From Lepeophtheirus salmonis (Eukaryota > Arthropoda > Copepoda > Siphonostomatoida > Caligidae): 64,000 nucleotides of DNA. Made by a program: the position numbers and the translations under genes. Positions 36,313 through 48,009 of the stretch are shown piece by piece (positions within the stretch are counted from its first letter, which is position 1; each line of letters opens with the position of its first letter). The stretch spans positions 32,127,403-32,191,402 of the forward strand of contig NC_052138.2 in NCBI RefSeq assembly GCF_016086655.4, given 5' to 3'. The notes beneath the pieces were generated by a model. That model saw only the letters and a program-made list of their open reading frames with translations, had not been told where the DNA came from and searched no databases.

Positions 36313-36873
36313 TTCAGGGACGTCTGGAGGGGAGGGCTGGAAGGCTGCTGCCCCCACTAAATTAAGTAGTTTTTGAAATTTTTGTTCAAAAAATTTGATA
36401 ATCGAAATTTTATTTACAAAAACATTTTTTTTGTAAACAGTTCTTGATGTTTGAATTTTTTTCCCACAAATTTATTTTTTGAGAATAGTTATGGATTTTG
36501 AAGTTTAAAAAATCTAACTTTTTGTGAATAGCTATGAATTTTTGAAATTTGTCTCCGACAAATTTAATATTTGAAATTTAAATTTAATTTTTTTCCCCAA
36601 AAATATATAAAAATTTCATTTTTTTGAATACTTATGATATAAAAATTTAATATTCGAAATTAAAGCTAAGAAATTTTTTCCCTAAAAATTTCATTTTTTG
36701 TACAGTGCTCTACATTATTTTAGGTTTTTATCAGTTTGTTAGAAAAATTTAATTTTTTTATAATAGTTATAGATTTTTGATACTTTTTGCCACAAAAATA
36801 ATTTTTTTTCGAAAAATATTCCAAAAGCCAACCCCCTCCTCTCCAAAATATAATCCTTCGTACGTCGCTGGGG
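36313..36873 (+). repeat. Repeat R4, complete copy
   Basis: Left end CAGGGACGTCTGGAGGGGAG, then a G/C-rich block. The interior of about 450 bases is a degenerate tandem of units such as TGTGAATAGCTATGAATTTT followed by TGAAATTTTTTCCACAAA. The right end is CCAAAAGCCAACCCCCTCCT, then CAAAATATAATCCTTCGTAC and GTCGCTG. The two ends are inverted to each other (CAGGGACGT against CAGCGACGT). It is likely a non-autonomous DNA element. No convincing target duplication was seen. Confidence 0.55.
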
Positions 36874-36879
36874 TTTAAT

Positions 36880-37200
36880 GTTATCGAAGCATATGGAAAA
36901 GCATTGGGGATAAAATTTACATTCATTAAAATGAGAAACATTTTAATATTAACCCAGGGGAAATAATATCCCAGTTCACTAACCGAGGGTTAAGTAATAA
37001 ATTCATAGCTAAGGGGTTTTGCTGAAGAGACTCTAAGAAAAGAGGAGACAATACATTTGAAATAATAATTAAACAAAAAATATGTCTGTAAATTATGTTT
37101 TCACCCTGTATCAAAAAATGACTAAGGATCGTACTTTAGTAGACTGCCTGAAGAATACAACTGCAATATTTATATACAAAAACCCAGTCCCTAATGACAA
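36880..37200. other. AT-rich stretch, nothing assigned
   Basis: Open frames here are short and unremarkable. Confidence 0.5.
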
Positions 37201-37410
37201 GAATTGGTGAGATGGAGTTGCACTGATTTAGTGCGACTAAAAAATGTAGCCATCTTACCTAGGAATTGTCTTTGAAGAATATATCTTATATAAGGAAGAA
37301 AGGAGACGCACATCTCCTGTGCACGTTGTCCATTAAGCTACGTTATTTCATATACCAATTTAAACCTATCACACGTCGTTAACTGTATTCTATCATGCAA
37401 TCAGTTAAGA
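37200..37410. repeat. Dispersed repeat R1, long copy, tRNA-like segment
   Basis: TTGGTGAGATGGAGTTGCAC with a mirrored GCCATCTTACC about 50 bases on. It is then similar to 15190-15355, including minus-strand ACGTAGCTTAATGGACAACG (tRNA A-box-like) and a shared ATCATGCA block near the far end. Confidence 0.5.
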
Positions 37411-38340
37411 AAAAAACAACCAGAAAAAATGGCAGAAATCATCTTGGTAGTTAGCAAAATAAGTCAATGATACCAATTGTAATTTATCTTTTAAGTACAC
37501 ACAGACTATCATTCTCATATAATTTTTGAAATTAATTACACATATATATTCCATACTATTCGATTCTGTATTATAAGATTGCTAAGTAATGTTCAATTAA
37601 GAGCGTAGCCATAATTTTGTATTTTTACATGATAGCCAAAATTTATTCAAAGAAATAATAAAATGGTCAATATACATATATTATATAACCGACAAGGGAT
37701 CAACAAAAAATTGTAGTATCGTATTATAGTTATAATTTAACTTATTACTTCGTTTATTTATGACAAAGAAAATATGTTCATAATTGATTTATGTACTGTG
37801 CTTACATGTCTGTAACAAATTATTTTTTCTTTTAAGAAAAGAGAGGATTCAAAAGAAAATCAATATTTAACTTTTCCTTTAGAAAAGTAATAATTATTTG
37901 TTCTCAAACTGTGTAAATTTAGGGTACAATATATGTATATTATAAATTACATAAATATCCATACTTTGCTCTTTTGGATTTTCCAAAAGCATTTTTGTTT
38001 TCCTTTAATTAATTATCCATCTTTAATTAAATGAATGAATTAATGAATATGATGATGCAAATAATGATCATCAAGATAATTAATGATCTTTTTTATTTAT
38101 CATAATTATATAATTAGTTCTATTAGTCCCATGGAATGAAGGCTTTCTCCTATTATTTCTCTACTCACGTTGTGTAGTATACATACGATGTGTTCATGAT
38201 TAATGACATTTTGAAGCAAAATTTATAATGTATATTTTATACACATTAGGCTCATACGTGTACATTGAGCAAACAATTACACCTGAATGATGAAAAAAAG
38301 AATAGCAAACCTAGCAAAATCCATGATATCTACAGATATA
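37410..38340. other. AT-rich stretch, nothing assigned
   Basis: TAAT/ATTA-rich runs around 38000-38120. No gene. Confidence 0.5.
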
Positions 38341-38341
38341 T

Positions 38342-39229
38342 TAGGTTGGGGGAAAAAAGTCATTTCGTTTTTTTTCTTTATTTCAATGCTGTATAAGAAG
38401 TCATAAAATCATCCGATTTAAGTTTAGTTTGCCCAGTTCTATTTGACAACTTGTTAGCAACAAGAATCCAACTTTATAATGCCGTTTTCGTACCTGCCCT
38501 AACCCCTATTGGCAATAAACTCGAGTAACCAATTTTCATAAGCATCTATGGAGGCCTAATTTTTATCACCATACGCGTTGTCTATAGAGTGAAACAGGTT
38601 GCATTTACTTTATCCAGGTCTGGACTGTAGGGGAGATGCAGAAGAACTTCCCATCCGAGTTCCTGTAGCTTCTGGGGCCTTATCAAAGATATGTGCTGCC
38701 TGATGTTGTCTTGATCAAACACGATGCCTCTCATTTTTGAGGGTTTTTTTTCCAGCCTTCTGCAGATGGTTCAAAACGGGTTTATTATCGATTTTCATTT
38801 CTTGCACTGTGCTATGAATCCTTATTTGACAGTCTATCACGATTTTATCTACATTTCGAAGACAGGCCTCCGAGTGCGTGTTCATCCTTTTCCTCAACTA
38901 GACCAGAACAAAATCGCTCAGATCACGGTTGTGTAATACATATCGAAAAAATATTGTCCCGTATATGTCACAAATTTTCTTAGTGGTTTTGACGCGTTTT
39001 TTCTTTTCAGGTAGTAAAAATGTAAAATATGGCGAATTTCTTTTTTTTTTTTGACCTCCATACTCGACGCACGATAATTCATGACTGAACGTACCAAATA
39101 CAATACTGTCCGAAAAGGGTTTGTAGTATTCAATCACACCTTTACAAATTTGTATCGCATGATCCGATGTGATCAATAATTTAGTTAGAAAAGAGTGGGA
39201 AATACGTATTTACTTTTTTCCCCAACCTA
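38342..39229 (-). mobile_element. Internally deleted mariner with both ends and TA flanks
   Basis: An 884-bp element from GGTTGGGG (38344) to CCCCAACC (39227), flanked by TA on both sides. The terminal inverted repeats are GGTTGGGGGAAAAAAGTCAT and, from the other end, GGTTGGGGAAAAAAGTAAAT. The transposase is on the minus strand. TTKKICDIYGTIFF (about 38955-38997) and IRIHSTVQEMKIDNKPVLNH, then LQKAGKK (about 38745-38840), are the two helix-turn-helix motifs of a SETMAR-type mariner. VFDQDNIRQHISLIRPQKLQ (about 38660-38720) and LGWEVLLHLPYSPDL (about 38605-38655) are the second and third catalytic blocks. The block with the first catalytic Asp and the sequence around it (a few hundred bases compared with a usual length near 1.3 kb) are deleted between them. 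Stops and shifts elsewhere; it cannot make transposase but could be moved in trans. Confidence 0.8.
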
Positions 39230-39234
39230 TTATT

Positions 39235-40000
39235 TGTTAAAAATCACTAAAAGGTTACTGATGCCTTCTAGATTTTACAAACTCAATGGCTCAAGGAAAA
39301 GAGTTGGCCACAGCTATACAATAAGTGGAGATGGAAATATCCATGTTTAGCCAAAGTAGTTTTTTTACACTAGGTGCGTTAAGTGTACTTGAATATTACT
39401 GTATATTAGAGCTGTATACCTTAAGCATTTTTTTAGCCTCGAGTTGTTGTTACAATCGAAACCTTGTTTTTTTCTCTATTCAATAGCTATTATTTTTATT
39501 CTGTCACTCTCGAGGAGAAAACATCTGAGTATAATGTGTAAAAATGAATATGTTTACTCAAAAATAAGGGAGAGTAACTCCAACGATTTGTTGTGGAGTT
39601 CAAAAGTCGTGTATATTTTTTAGCTAGCCCACTTTTTTGTGGAAAGGTAATCTGAAGAATCCCATTTCTTGAATAAAAGTTGTCAACCCAGATTGAAAAG
39701 TATTTCAAACATAAATATTATCCTTTTTCGTTAATTGTTGTTGTTAAACTGTAAGGTATCCCCTTTTTCCCTCAGTGGTTTACTACAATCTATCAAATCT
39801 TTACTTTAAAACTCAATTTTTTGTTGTAGATATTTTAATATTGTATAAGTAGCGGAAAGCGTAAAAACCACACATAAGAGAATGTCATAATAATATTTTA
39901 ATTATGTGAGTCGACATACTTTGTGACAGAGATTACCATTGATGCGAATCGTAGCATTTTGGCTAAGTTAAATAATAAGAAACCAAAAACCTAGCATGGT
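39235..40000. other. AT-rich stretch, nothing assigned
   Basis: No feature supported. Confidence 0.5.
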
Positions 40001-40004
40001 AACC

Positions 40005-40205
40005 ATGGTAATATTTTGATGGAAAGCAATTTACCATTCGTAAGTTTCATCAGATCAGCTCCATGTCGCTGTGACAAGGGGGAAAGAATGACTCAGATAT
40101 CGATCTTTAATTCTACACCGAGTTCAACAAGGACCCATAATTATAATTCTGCAACAAATCCACAGGTTAATTCTCTGTCATTTATCACCACACGCAAATG
40201 ATCAA
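40005..40205 (+). repeat. Dispersed repeat R2, copy 8
   Basis: GTAAGTTTCATCAGATCAGC, CATGTCGCTGTGACAAGGGG, CAACAAGGACCCATAATTAT and TCATTTATCACCACACGCAA. The 61-codon frame at 40016-40201 is a product of the repeat. Confidence 0.6.
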
Positions 40206-40209
40206 TCTG

Positions 40210-40530
40210 TGTGTGTATACTAGCAGTACTCCCTCAGGCACTTCAGCAACTTGTGGGATCATCATTGTTCAGAAGAACATTACAAATCTTTTGTACAGAT
40301 CGAATTGGAACGCCAGTCCCATTTGCAAATCCCCCCCTGATTAAAAAATTCCATGTTCAATGAACAAAAATTATCGTTAGGGCGCAACACCGATCTTCCT
40401 CTGGGAATTCAATCTTCTTTATATCTGGAGCAGCTATAACCATGTTGTCCAAAACTTCCGTTCAGTTTTTTGATTTAACAACGTTTCTGGTGGCAAAAAA
40501 AAAAAAAAAAAAAGGCCTCAGACAGTGACA
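40210..40530 (-). other. Unassigned protein-like tract with A-tract
   Basis: Minus strand has protein-like pieces (MVIAAPDIKKIEFPEEDRCC; GVPIRSVQKICNVLLNN, helix-turn-helix-like) broken by stops, beside 19 A at 40495-40513. Unknown origin, perhaps another transposon relic. Confidence 0.25.
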
Positions 40531-40534
40531 TCAT

Positions 40535-41470
40535 AACAAAATCGTTGATACAAGGAACGTAACCAGTATAAAAAATTTAAAAAAAAATATTTCCCTGAGT
40601 TAGGTCAAATAATTCCCTATTTTTTCTCCTCGTCCACTGCCTTGGATCCAAAATCAAGCTTACAAAACTCAAATGCGTACAGGATTTTTTAATTAAGTAG
40701 CCCTGCTCTAAAGTTTGGATATTTAAGCATTTTCATCCCTATTAATGAAGCTATTTATTATACAAACTACTTAAAACAGAATTTGAATCTCAATATTGAT
40801 ATTAATTCTTTATAAGAAGTTGTATATTCTATGTAAACATCAACGTAGTTAATCGTATAAAGTGCTGTCTTTGTGCACATATCATTTCTATTTGTACAAC
40901 GTCTTCACGTACTTTCAATGAGCCCACCCTGTGAAAAAAATAAATCTGTTCAGTTGATGCAATTTTATCACATTCCCTTTTTGTCCTCCGTTTTTTTACA
41001 TATAAAAAAGTATGAAATGTTCCACCAAAAATTATATGTACACATTTTATAATCATGGGGAATAATTTGTATAAACGATTTTATCTTTTTCTTTTTGCTA
41101 CCTCAAATGTATTTACGTCAGTGTTGACATCACAAACTATGAATGAATATGTTCTTTAACACGCCCTTTTCAAAGGCCTCCCTTAGTTATGTACATAAAT
41201 ATTATATACATGAAAGGGCTCCCTCAATGTTATCGGGCATGAATATGCATAACGATAGGACAAAAGGTTCTTTCAATACTATTTACATAGCAAGTAAATC
41301 TTTCTTCAACATGAATTCTATTTCATTGAGTTAAGTAACTTTTTTTGTGTGAAGGGAATCAGGAATAGTTCAAAGATGGTTAGCTAGATGGGGCTACTTA
41401 CTACTTATGTACCTTTGTTGGTTATGTATAAATGATCAAATTGTAATATACATTTATTTCTATAAACTTT
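40535..41470. other. AT-rich stretch, nothing assigned
   Basis: Frames at 40829-41056 (minus) and 41143-41334 (plus) are unrecognised. Confidence 0.5.
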
Positions 41471-41474
41471 TGTT

Positions 41475-42095
41475 CGAAATGGCAACCTTTACCCAGGATT
41501 ACATTGCAGAAACAAAGAGCCACATTGGCAGCACTGAAAGTTTCCAACCTTAGATGAGGCACGATTCAGAGTGTCTTAGGTTGGTGATGCTTGGTACAAC
41601 TCCTCCCCTCAAGGATGGATCCGTTAGAAATGTCCAGGTGATTCAGGTCAGGGCTGCCATAAGGCAATATAATCTTTTTCCATTAGTTCTTAAAGTTTTT
41701 TGCAGTGGGATAGGGTACCCGTCTTGGCTAAATATGTAAGGGGCATTTTCATTTTTGTCCTGAGGCCAGGGAAGAATTTTGTCGACCAAAATGGCATTGT
41801 AGATGGGTTGATTGACCTTCAAATTCCTCCTTAATCAAAATAAGGGGCATTTTCTTCCTGACTGGCATAATACCGATCAGAAGTATGGCAATGGGGTGTT
41901 TCTGGCACCTGGGGATAATGTAGCGCTCCCAAGGGATGCTGTAATGGGCATACCTACAACATGGCCATTTTGGACCTTGTGGATGGCCTCAACGATGAAC
42001 ACCATTGTCCGTGCTTCCTCTGCCAATGTACCTCTACGTTTCTGCCATTTAATCCGGGGAAAATGTGGCTATGTCGAACAAAAGTTTCATTAAAA
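41475..42095 (-). pseudogene. mariner-like transposase relic, catalytic region
   Basis: Minus-strand order: LAEEARTMVFIVEAIHKVQN, then GHVVGMPITASLGSATLSP (about 41910-42050), the V.GV.S..G.V.P strand region. VNQPIYNAILVDKILPWPQD (about 41765-41825) matches the VN...Y..IL...LPW segment. YIFSQDGYPIPLQKTLRT (about 41690-41745) holds the second catalytic Asp. PYGSPDLNHLDISNGSILEG, then RSCTKHH (about 41585-41665), holds the third. The C-terminus ILGKGCHFE (about 41480-41505) matches A..GGHFE. At least three frame changes. The first-Asp block and DNA-binding domains are missing. Confidence 0.75.
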
Positions 42096-42099
42096 ATTA

Positions 42100-42815
42100 A
42101 TTTATACTACCTGTATGTATTTGGTTCACAATGTGTGTACAATATACAAGTGTTTATTTACGACCAAAAACTTTAAAAAAAAGTTTTCTTTAAGAACAAG
42201 AAGAAATATAATCAAGTTATATTTTATTAATAGCAAGGGCCAACCTTGTTTGTCATGGGATATACATATTTATAAAGGAGTCTTTCCATAATTAAAGATC
42301 TCCACCCAAATTGGCAAATAAAGATTTTATTTGTGCCTTTGTTGTAAGTTAAGAGACCCACCTTGTTCTTTTATTAACAACGTAACATGAGGCCAGCTTT
42401 GAATTCCATTGTCCCTTACTAATGTATTAGAAACCTTTCTTGACAAATAAATTGCCCCTCCATTTGATTCCTCTTATGGCCTTTGATATTTAAGATTAGT
42501 ATGTTCATACTCGTTGAATTGAACAAAATTTTATAATATATTCTAAAGAGTATTGTGTTAACAAAATAACTACAAGTACTTCATAAGTCAACTCAAGATG
42601 AGAGACCTCTCATTTTGAAGATCCTGTTCAAGTCCAGTGGATAAGTCAATGGAGTAAAGATCAAAAGAGATGAGTGTTTAGTAGTTTAATATACATTTTC
42701 AAGATTCAGTGAGATAGAAGTAAAGGTGGGGCTCCACATTGATCATGCGTGTACTTAAAATTTATTTTCAATGATTTTGCTTATTGTAATCTTTAATCCT
42801 CAATATTTACTTTCT
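42100..42815. other. AT-rich stretch, nothing assigned
   Basis: No feature supported. Confidence 0.5.
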
Positions 42816-42819
42816 TTCA

Positions 42820-42895
42820 GTGGCGCCAATAGTCCCCTTATTGGGAAGGGGGGAAGCTGCTGAAATCCCCTCACTTTTTTTTTCATATCTGATGT
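42820..42895 (+). repeat. Repeat end, CAGTGGCGC type
   Basis: CAGTGGCGCCAATAGTCCCC followed by a G-rich block in AT-rich DNA. It looks like the end of a non-autonomous DNA element and faces a similar inverted end near 47345. No matching right end found. Confidence 0.3.
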
Positions 42896-42899
42896 ATAT

Positions 42900-43400
42900 T
42901 TATAATTCTGTTTCTAGTGTTATCACAAATTGCGACAAAAATATCGAACAGATTAGTATGAAATTTATTAAGTTGACGTTTAAAATACCATGCTTGTTCC
43001 TATGATATTTTTGGAACTCTCAAGTTATTAACAAACTTTTTTTGACTAAAAAAAAAAAATTCCATATATATTTCTCTATCTACATCCCCCTCTCTGTTTC
43101 TTTTCTTCTACCATCATTCTTTGTTTCCATTCTCCTCCATTCATCTGTGTAACGCAAGCACCCTCTGCTAATATATATATCTATATTAAATAAACCTATT
43201 TATCTAAGCAATTATACATATAACAGTGTTAATAATTTACGGTACTAAGATCCAAAATGATTATATCCAGCAACACCACTCCTTTATTTTCTTTGAAAGT
43301 GTTGCGGGGATGTAAAATGCTTCTTGTTTATGGGAGAGAAAATTCTACTGTAGTCATTTCTGTGCTTCAAAAAAATTAATTGGTTTTACATGGTTGATCT
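42900..43400. other. AT-rich, partly pyrimidine-rich stretch
   Basis: 43070-43150 is C/T-rich. Nothing else. Confidence 0.5.
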
Positions 43401-43406
43401 TATCTA

Positions 43407-44190
43407 GTGGCTCACATTTTATTATTTTCAATTGGGAATGACTTTGGTTCAAGATCAGAGAGGAGAAAAACAATACGTCTTAAATCTGAACAAAGTAAGC
43501 TGAGATGTTGGGAAAGAGCAAAGAAGATTATAAATTTTCTCAAGGCCAACCAAAATTCAGGCAAAGTTTTACTCCTTTCTGATGTGAATTTATTCGCTGT
43601 TAATCCCACTTTGAATATGTAGATAAACGCTACATCACAACCGAACAAGTAGAAGCAAGTGTCTAAGCTTCAGTATGTCTTTACTACATAAATCCAGCCA
43701 GAACCATGGTTTTGGCATTGTGGAGTCTGGCCTCTAACTTTTGTGGAGAGAAAGGAACTGCTCAATATAGTTGCTTATACTGAACTTTTTGATAGGAAAG
43801 TGCTACCTTGCTCCAGAGAAAAGTTGGGGGACTCATCACGGTGCTAGGATCCAGGCAATCCTAAAGGACAACTTTCCGGGGTTTTTTGGGACATTAATAT
43901 GTACCCGTCCTCCTTTCCAGACACAAACCCCTGGGACTACTTTATCAATACGCGTTTGGATTGCTACTCCTAACAGGATTGTCCAGTATTGAGAGGCTTC
44001 CATCAAGAAGGAGTGGGCCAAGCTCGAGTCTGACTACATAGTCAAGGTTTGCCAGAAACTTTGGCCCCGTATTATGGCAATTAGAAGAGCTGAGGGCTCA
44101 CGTAAAAATAAAAGCTGTGCTCAGCAGTATTTTCAGATGATTTTGTTTATTAAGAATCCTCACAAAACCAATTTGTTAAAATTTTACTAA
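43407..44190 (+). pseudogene. mariner-like transposase relic, near full-length catalytic domain
   Basis: RAKKIINFLKANQNSGKVLL, then LSDVNLFAVNPTLN (43518-43617), is the RAKKLLN and SDEKLFTVNPT block; the Asp is kept and the following Glu is changed to Val. RYITTEQVEASV and INPARTMVLALWSLASNF (43628-43742) follow in another frame. RIQAILKDNFPGFF (43849-43890) fits the sequence after the second Asp, whose own block is degraded. FPDTNPWDYFINT (43914-43953) carries the third catalytic Asp. SIKKEWAKLESDYIVKVCQK, then LWPRIMAIRRAEGS (44000-44100), is the C-terminal region, running on to about 44187. At least four frameshifts. Confidence 0.75.
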
Positions 44191-44194
44191 TGAA

Positions 44195-45690
44195 AAAATG
44201 AAAATAATAAAATAAAATCAACTCTGTACTTCACTTCAAACTCGAGTACTACAGCTCTGCTGTTACTGAGACTCAAATTCATTCATGAACCAAGTGAGAG
44301 GCAGTAAAATATTTAAAGTATACTATAAAAAACTAGATCAAATAACAACTAGTATAAAAAAGAAAAGGGGTTCTTCATTGAAGACGTCAAGAAGGCCGGC
44401 TATTTAAATTGCCTGCTAATAGAAAAATATTTTGTTAATTGATTATTTTAGCATAATTTTATATAAATGTTGTGATGCATAATTTTTAAGTGTAGAAATT
44501 TATATATATATCCTAATTTCTGCATCTTATATATATAGGTATATCACACAAATTATTACCAACGTGGGGTTTCTATGGTGTCAACCGATACTTTCTCATT
44601 GGAAATATATTCTTATAAGTAAAAAAAAAATATTGGGAAATATGTCGCTTGTCTGCACAAGAACAAGGTAGAATGTTTTTGTGTTTTTGTTTTGTTTTTC
44701 AAATTGGATTTCAATTTCGTTGATATTATTCAAATAATTCATGATAGTTCATTTCATTCCACCAATTATTTATCTGAAAGACCTTATCGGGTCAAAATTA
44801 AGTCTAATAAATTAAATGAAAGTTACAAATTATAGTTAACATCCTTTAGTATCTTATCCCATCCCTAAGAGCTTTTAATTTAAGGTCAAAAATGGGCCTT
44901 TATTTTTGGAAATACTAGTAAGATGTAAAAAAATAAATGAAGTTCTCTGCTTTGTTTGATTTAAAAAAAAATAAAATATTATTACGTTAACTCACAGCAT
45001 ATGTATTTCTCTAGAAGTTTAAAAATGCATAATTTGGTCGTTACTTCCTCAAAGGGAAATCTAACTCTTATTTCCTTTCTAATTAATTATGACAAATAAT
45101 CTATGATCAATAAAGTCTCTTTGAATTTACCTATAAATTATAATTTAACTCAAATATAACACATCAATTTATATGTACATAAAAAGGTGAAAATAGTTTC
45201 ATTTTTCCTTTCTTCTCCTGCCTTTTCTAAACTTACATATAAGAAAGCCCCACTAAACTATAAATCTTCTCGAGAGTTGATAATTTATGTACAAACATTA
45301 TTTCTATATAAAAATTCAATAATTTATATTAAACTATTTCTTATTTTTTTGCTTATGTAGAGTTCAAATCTTATATTACTTTTTTTTTTTGTTTGTTTAT
45401 GTCATTAATTTGATCTAAATTTATTTCAGAAAATAAAGCTAAATCTCAATTTGTTAGTCTTGTATGGATTGCAGGATAATTCTATTTCCATGTAGGAGTA
45501 AGCTATTACATACCTATGTATACCTATGTATGTAAATAAATCTAAATGGCTTGAATGGATTTAATTCTTAATCATGCCCATTTTCTATATTTTTCACCAC
45601 ATTTTATATTTCTAATTTTTTTGGTAGACTTTTTTTGTTGAGGATATAAGAAAAGCTTTTCTTTAATAGGTTTAGTTAGTCCTTCTTGTG
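44195..45690. other. AT-rich stretch, nothing assigned
   Basis: TACATACCTATGTATACCTA (45508) is a short repeat/palindrome. No gene. Confidence 0.5.
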
Positions 45691-45692
45691 AA

Positions 45693-46080
45693 AGTTTACT
45701 TTGGCTCAAACAGGAAGGCAGGCATTAAGTTGCCCTTAGTCAAGACGACACTGAGAACCATGCTGGAAGCAGGGTGCTTAAGCTTCCTCTTAAAATTGAC
45801 CACGGCCTGACCAAAGTCCTTCTGCTCAAAGATCAGTGTTTCGCAAATTTCGCCATCAAATTTATTGAATTCGCCTCAAATTAACCACTTCAGGCCGGCC
45901 AAGAATGTTGGGCTCATCTTCTTGTGGCTTCTGGGCTTTCCTGGTGACGCCGCCAAACTCATTGAGACGCTTTAAAAAATCGTTCACAGTCGTTTTGGTG
46001 TCGATAATTACCCTGGCGCTGTTTTCCAATTGAGCAAAGTCAGTAATAGTCGCCCATTGCAACTGTAATGTTGTCTTGGT
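45693..46080 (-). pseudogene. mariner-like transposase fragment (N-terminal plus part of catalytic domain)
   Basis: Minus strand: ARVIIDTKTTVNDFLKRLNE, then FGGVTRKAQKP (about 45930-46025), is the first helix-turn-helix. TFLAGLKWLI (45880-45909) matches the FLAGLKRSI.ADPT block of the second. From there it passes directly to LKHPASSMVLSVVLTKGNLM, then PAFLFEPK (45699-45783), which is the strand region after the first catalytic Asp. The SDEK block is deleted or unreadable (IFEQKDF may be its remainder). Ends abruptly near 45693. Confidence 0.65.
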
Positions 46081-46089
46081 TTTTTTAAA

Positions 46090-47255
46090 TAATGATTTGC
46101 ACCAATATTTAAGTCAAGGTTGTTGTCTCAGATGAGGGTCAGTTTTACACATATTTGTATAAACGAAGTTTTAAACTTAATATGGTGTCATTGTACCTAT
46201 GCTCCCCAGGTGGGTGGCTCTTCCAATCTGTCTTGAAACACGGACCAAGGAGTCTAACATATATACAAGTCATTATGTGAAACAAAACCTAAATGCGCAG
46301 TGAAAACAAATGGAAGGTTGATCCGTTGTTTAAAAACCAGAGTTGAAATCACATCTTGATTGAGTGAAAATTTGTCCGTTTGTATATTTTAGTTCTTGAA
46401 AGTGAATGAAAATTTAGTCTAGCATCGAAGAAAGTGAATTTTTTTTAATTTATCGGCTCCCCCAACCCCTCCATCCCACGCAACTTGTGGTTGAAAAATA
46501 TTAAAGGCGAACAAGTTGGATAAGCGGTATTTCTCAAACTTATTATACGTCGACAAAAATACTTTGCTTAAATCATATTCCTCATAGTTGGTTTACGTTT
46601 TTCATAACGTACTTATTCAATTTTTAAATGTTTTTTCCTCAACAATGATATAATAATGACAAACGCATGATACAATAAAATAAATAGTTTAGGTTGCCTA
46701 TGCAAAATAACCCACGCACACTAAAAAACCCTTGGAAATTAAAAACTTAAATATATATACTCCCCTTTTCTTTTCTTTTTTGATATGACACCCTGAGTGT
46801 AGGGTTCACAGACCTATTGTTCAGAATGTGTACTTCCAGACAAAATAACCCAATCCATTATTATTATATATTACTAGTATTAAAAATACTCTATAAATTA
46901 GAAATGATACCTCATTTTTGCTAATTACTCATAGTAAATATATATATATTTTGATTTTTTTAAAGATCTTGATGAATTGATTATAAAATACTAGCCTTTA
47001 CTTACCTTAAAATTAAAAATACAAATAAAAGAAATATTCTTTTTTAGACACACATATTTGATAAAAATGGATACTTGAATTCGGATTAGCATTTCATTTT
47101 GAACACTTCCTGAAAATGGATTTTCCATAAGGTATTATATTTTATTTTATTGAATTCATTGAAGCTTAGTAAGATTCATATTTTTTATTTTAAATTGATT
47201 CACTCAAATTATGAGTTGTGTGTAAATAAAGGATCATAATCAAAATGATTTTTTG
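46090..47255. other. AT-rich stretch, nothing assigned
   Basis: No feature supported. Confidence 0.5.
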
Positions 47256-47257
47256 TC

Positions 47258-47348
47258 TGTTAAGGGGGGAGGGGGTATTCGAGTTCCTGCAGCTTTAATT
47301 TTGTTGGGAGGGGGGATTGGTTGGTTCCCTCTTGTTGACGCGCCACTA
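47258..47348 (-). repeat. Repeat end, AGTGGCGC type
   Basis: On the minus strand AGTGGCGCGTCAACAAGAGG then a C-rich block. It resembles the end at 42820 in inverted orientation. Confidence 0.3.
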
Positions 47349-47627
47349 TAACTATAGTGAGGTATATACACAGTAATAGGAAGGCCCAAAGCGGAACACA
47401 TAAAATTTGTGTACAAAAATAAAGGTGAGATTGTTTTTGGTTGAATATAAATATGAATTTTAACATCCCTTATATTTTGTAATCATTTACTATTTGAAAG
47501 GGCGGCAAAAATTTGCAATTAATAGCTTAATATTGTAAATTAAAGGCTTTTAATAATTGAAATTAAATAAAGCAATTACTTTTTCGGAAACTACATTACC
47601 TTTAAGATAAAACTTCGTTGATTTCAG

Positions 47628-47853
47628 GCAATTTAAAGAGTTGTATCGTATGTTCAAAGCTTACTCAAAATTAGGCTTTTTGGTGACAATATTCCAGTTC
47701 GGTGAAACTAAAATATTTTGTCATACAATTTTTCTTGTATCAATATTCAGCACAGTGTGTGTTATTATTATTTTTTACAAACTGATTAATGAAAGATGTG
47801 AATATGACAAAATTCCAGATAAGTGTGTTTGCCGACAATATCTGTATCTGTAA
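47628..47853 (+). CDS. Candidate host terminal exon, small membrane-protein tail
   Basis: A splice-acceptor context (CTTCGTTGATTTCAG) at 47613-47627 is followed by a 74-codon open frame to a TAA at 47851. The translation starts QFKELYRMFKAYSKLGF, contains a hydrophobic segment (CHTIFLVSIFSTVCVIIIFY, about residues 35-54) and ends in a short Cys-bearing tail (ERCEYDKIPDKCVCRQ). Composition and codon variety look more gene-like than other frames here, and no transposon signature is present. ATTAAA eight bases after the stop could be a poly(A) signal. The upstream exon is not identified, and I do not recognise the protein. Chance remains possible. Confidence 0.33.
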
Positions 47854-48009
47854 CATCACATTAAAAAATATCTGTAAACACCATTTTTCATTCTTTTTTG
47901 TGAAAAGTTTATCACTTTAGTCTTTCCTTTTTGCATGAGTACTTATGTAAAAGTAATGACTGAAGATAGTTTTATGACGTTATCATGTAGCAGTTATAGC
48001 TACCGATGG

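Noticed and set aside
36313..36873. Clear 8-bp target duplication around R4
   Set aside because: The flanks ATTGGATT and GGGTTTAA do not match, so a hAT assignment for R4 is not supported.
38898..39133. Second minus-strand frame overlapping the mariner N-terminus
   Set aside because: It is in another frame from the helix-turn-helix match; the matching frame is the neighbouring one.
40495..40513. A-tract read as a retrotransposon poly-A tail
   Set aside because: A-tracts of varying length also occur inside R2 copies, and no retroelement body precedes it in either orientation.
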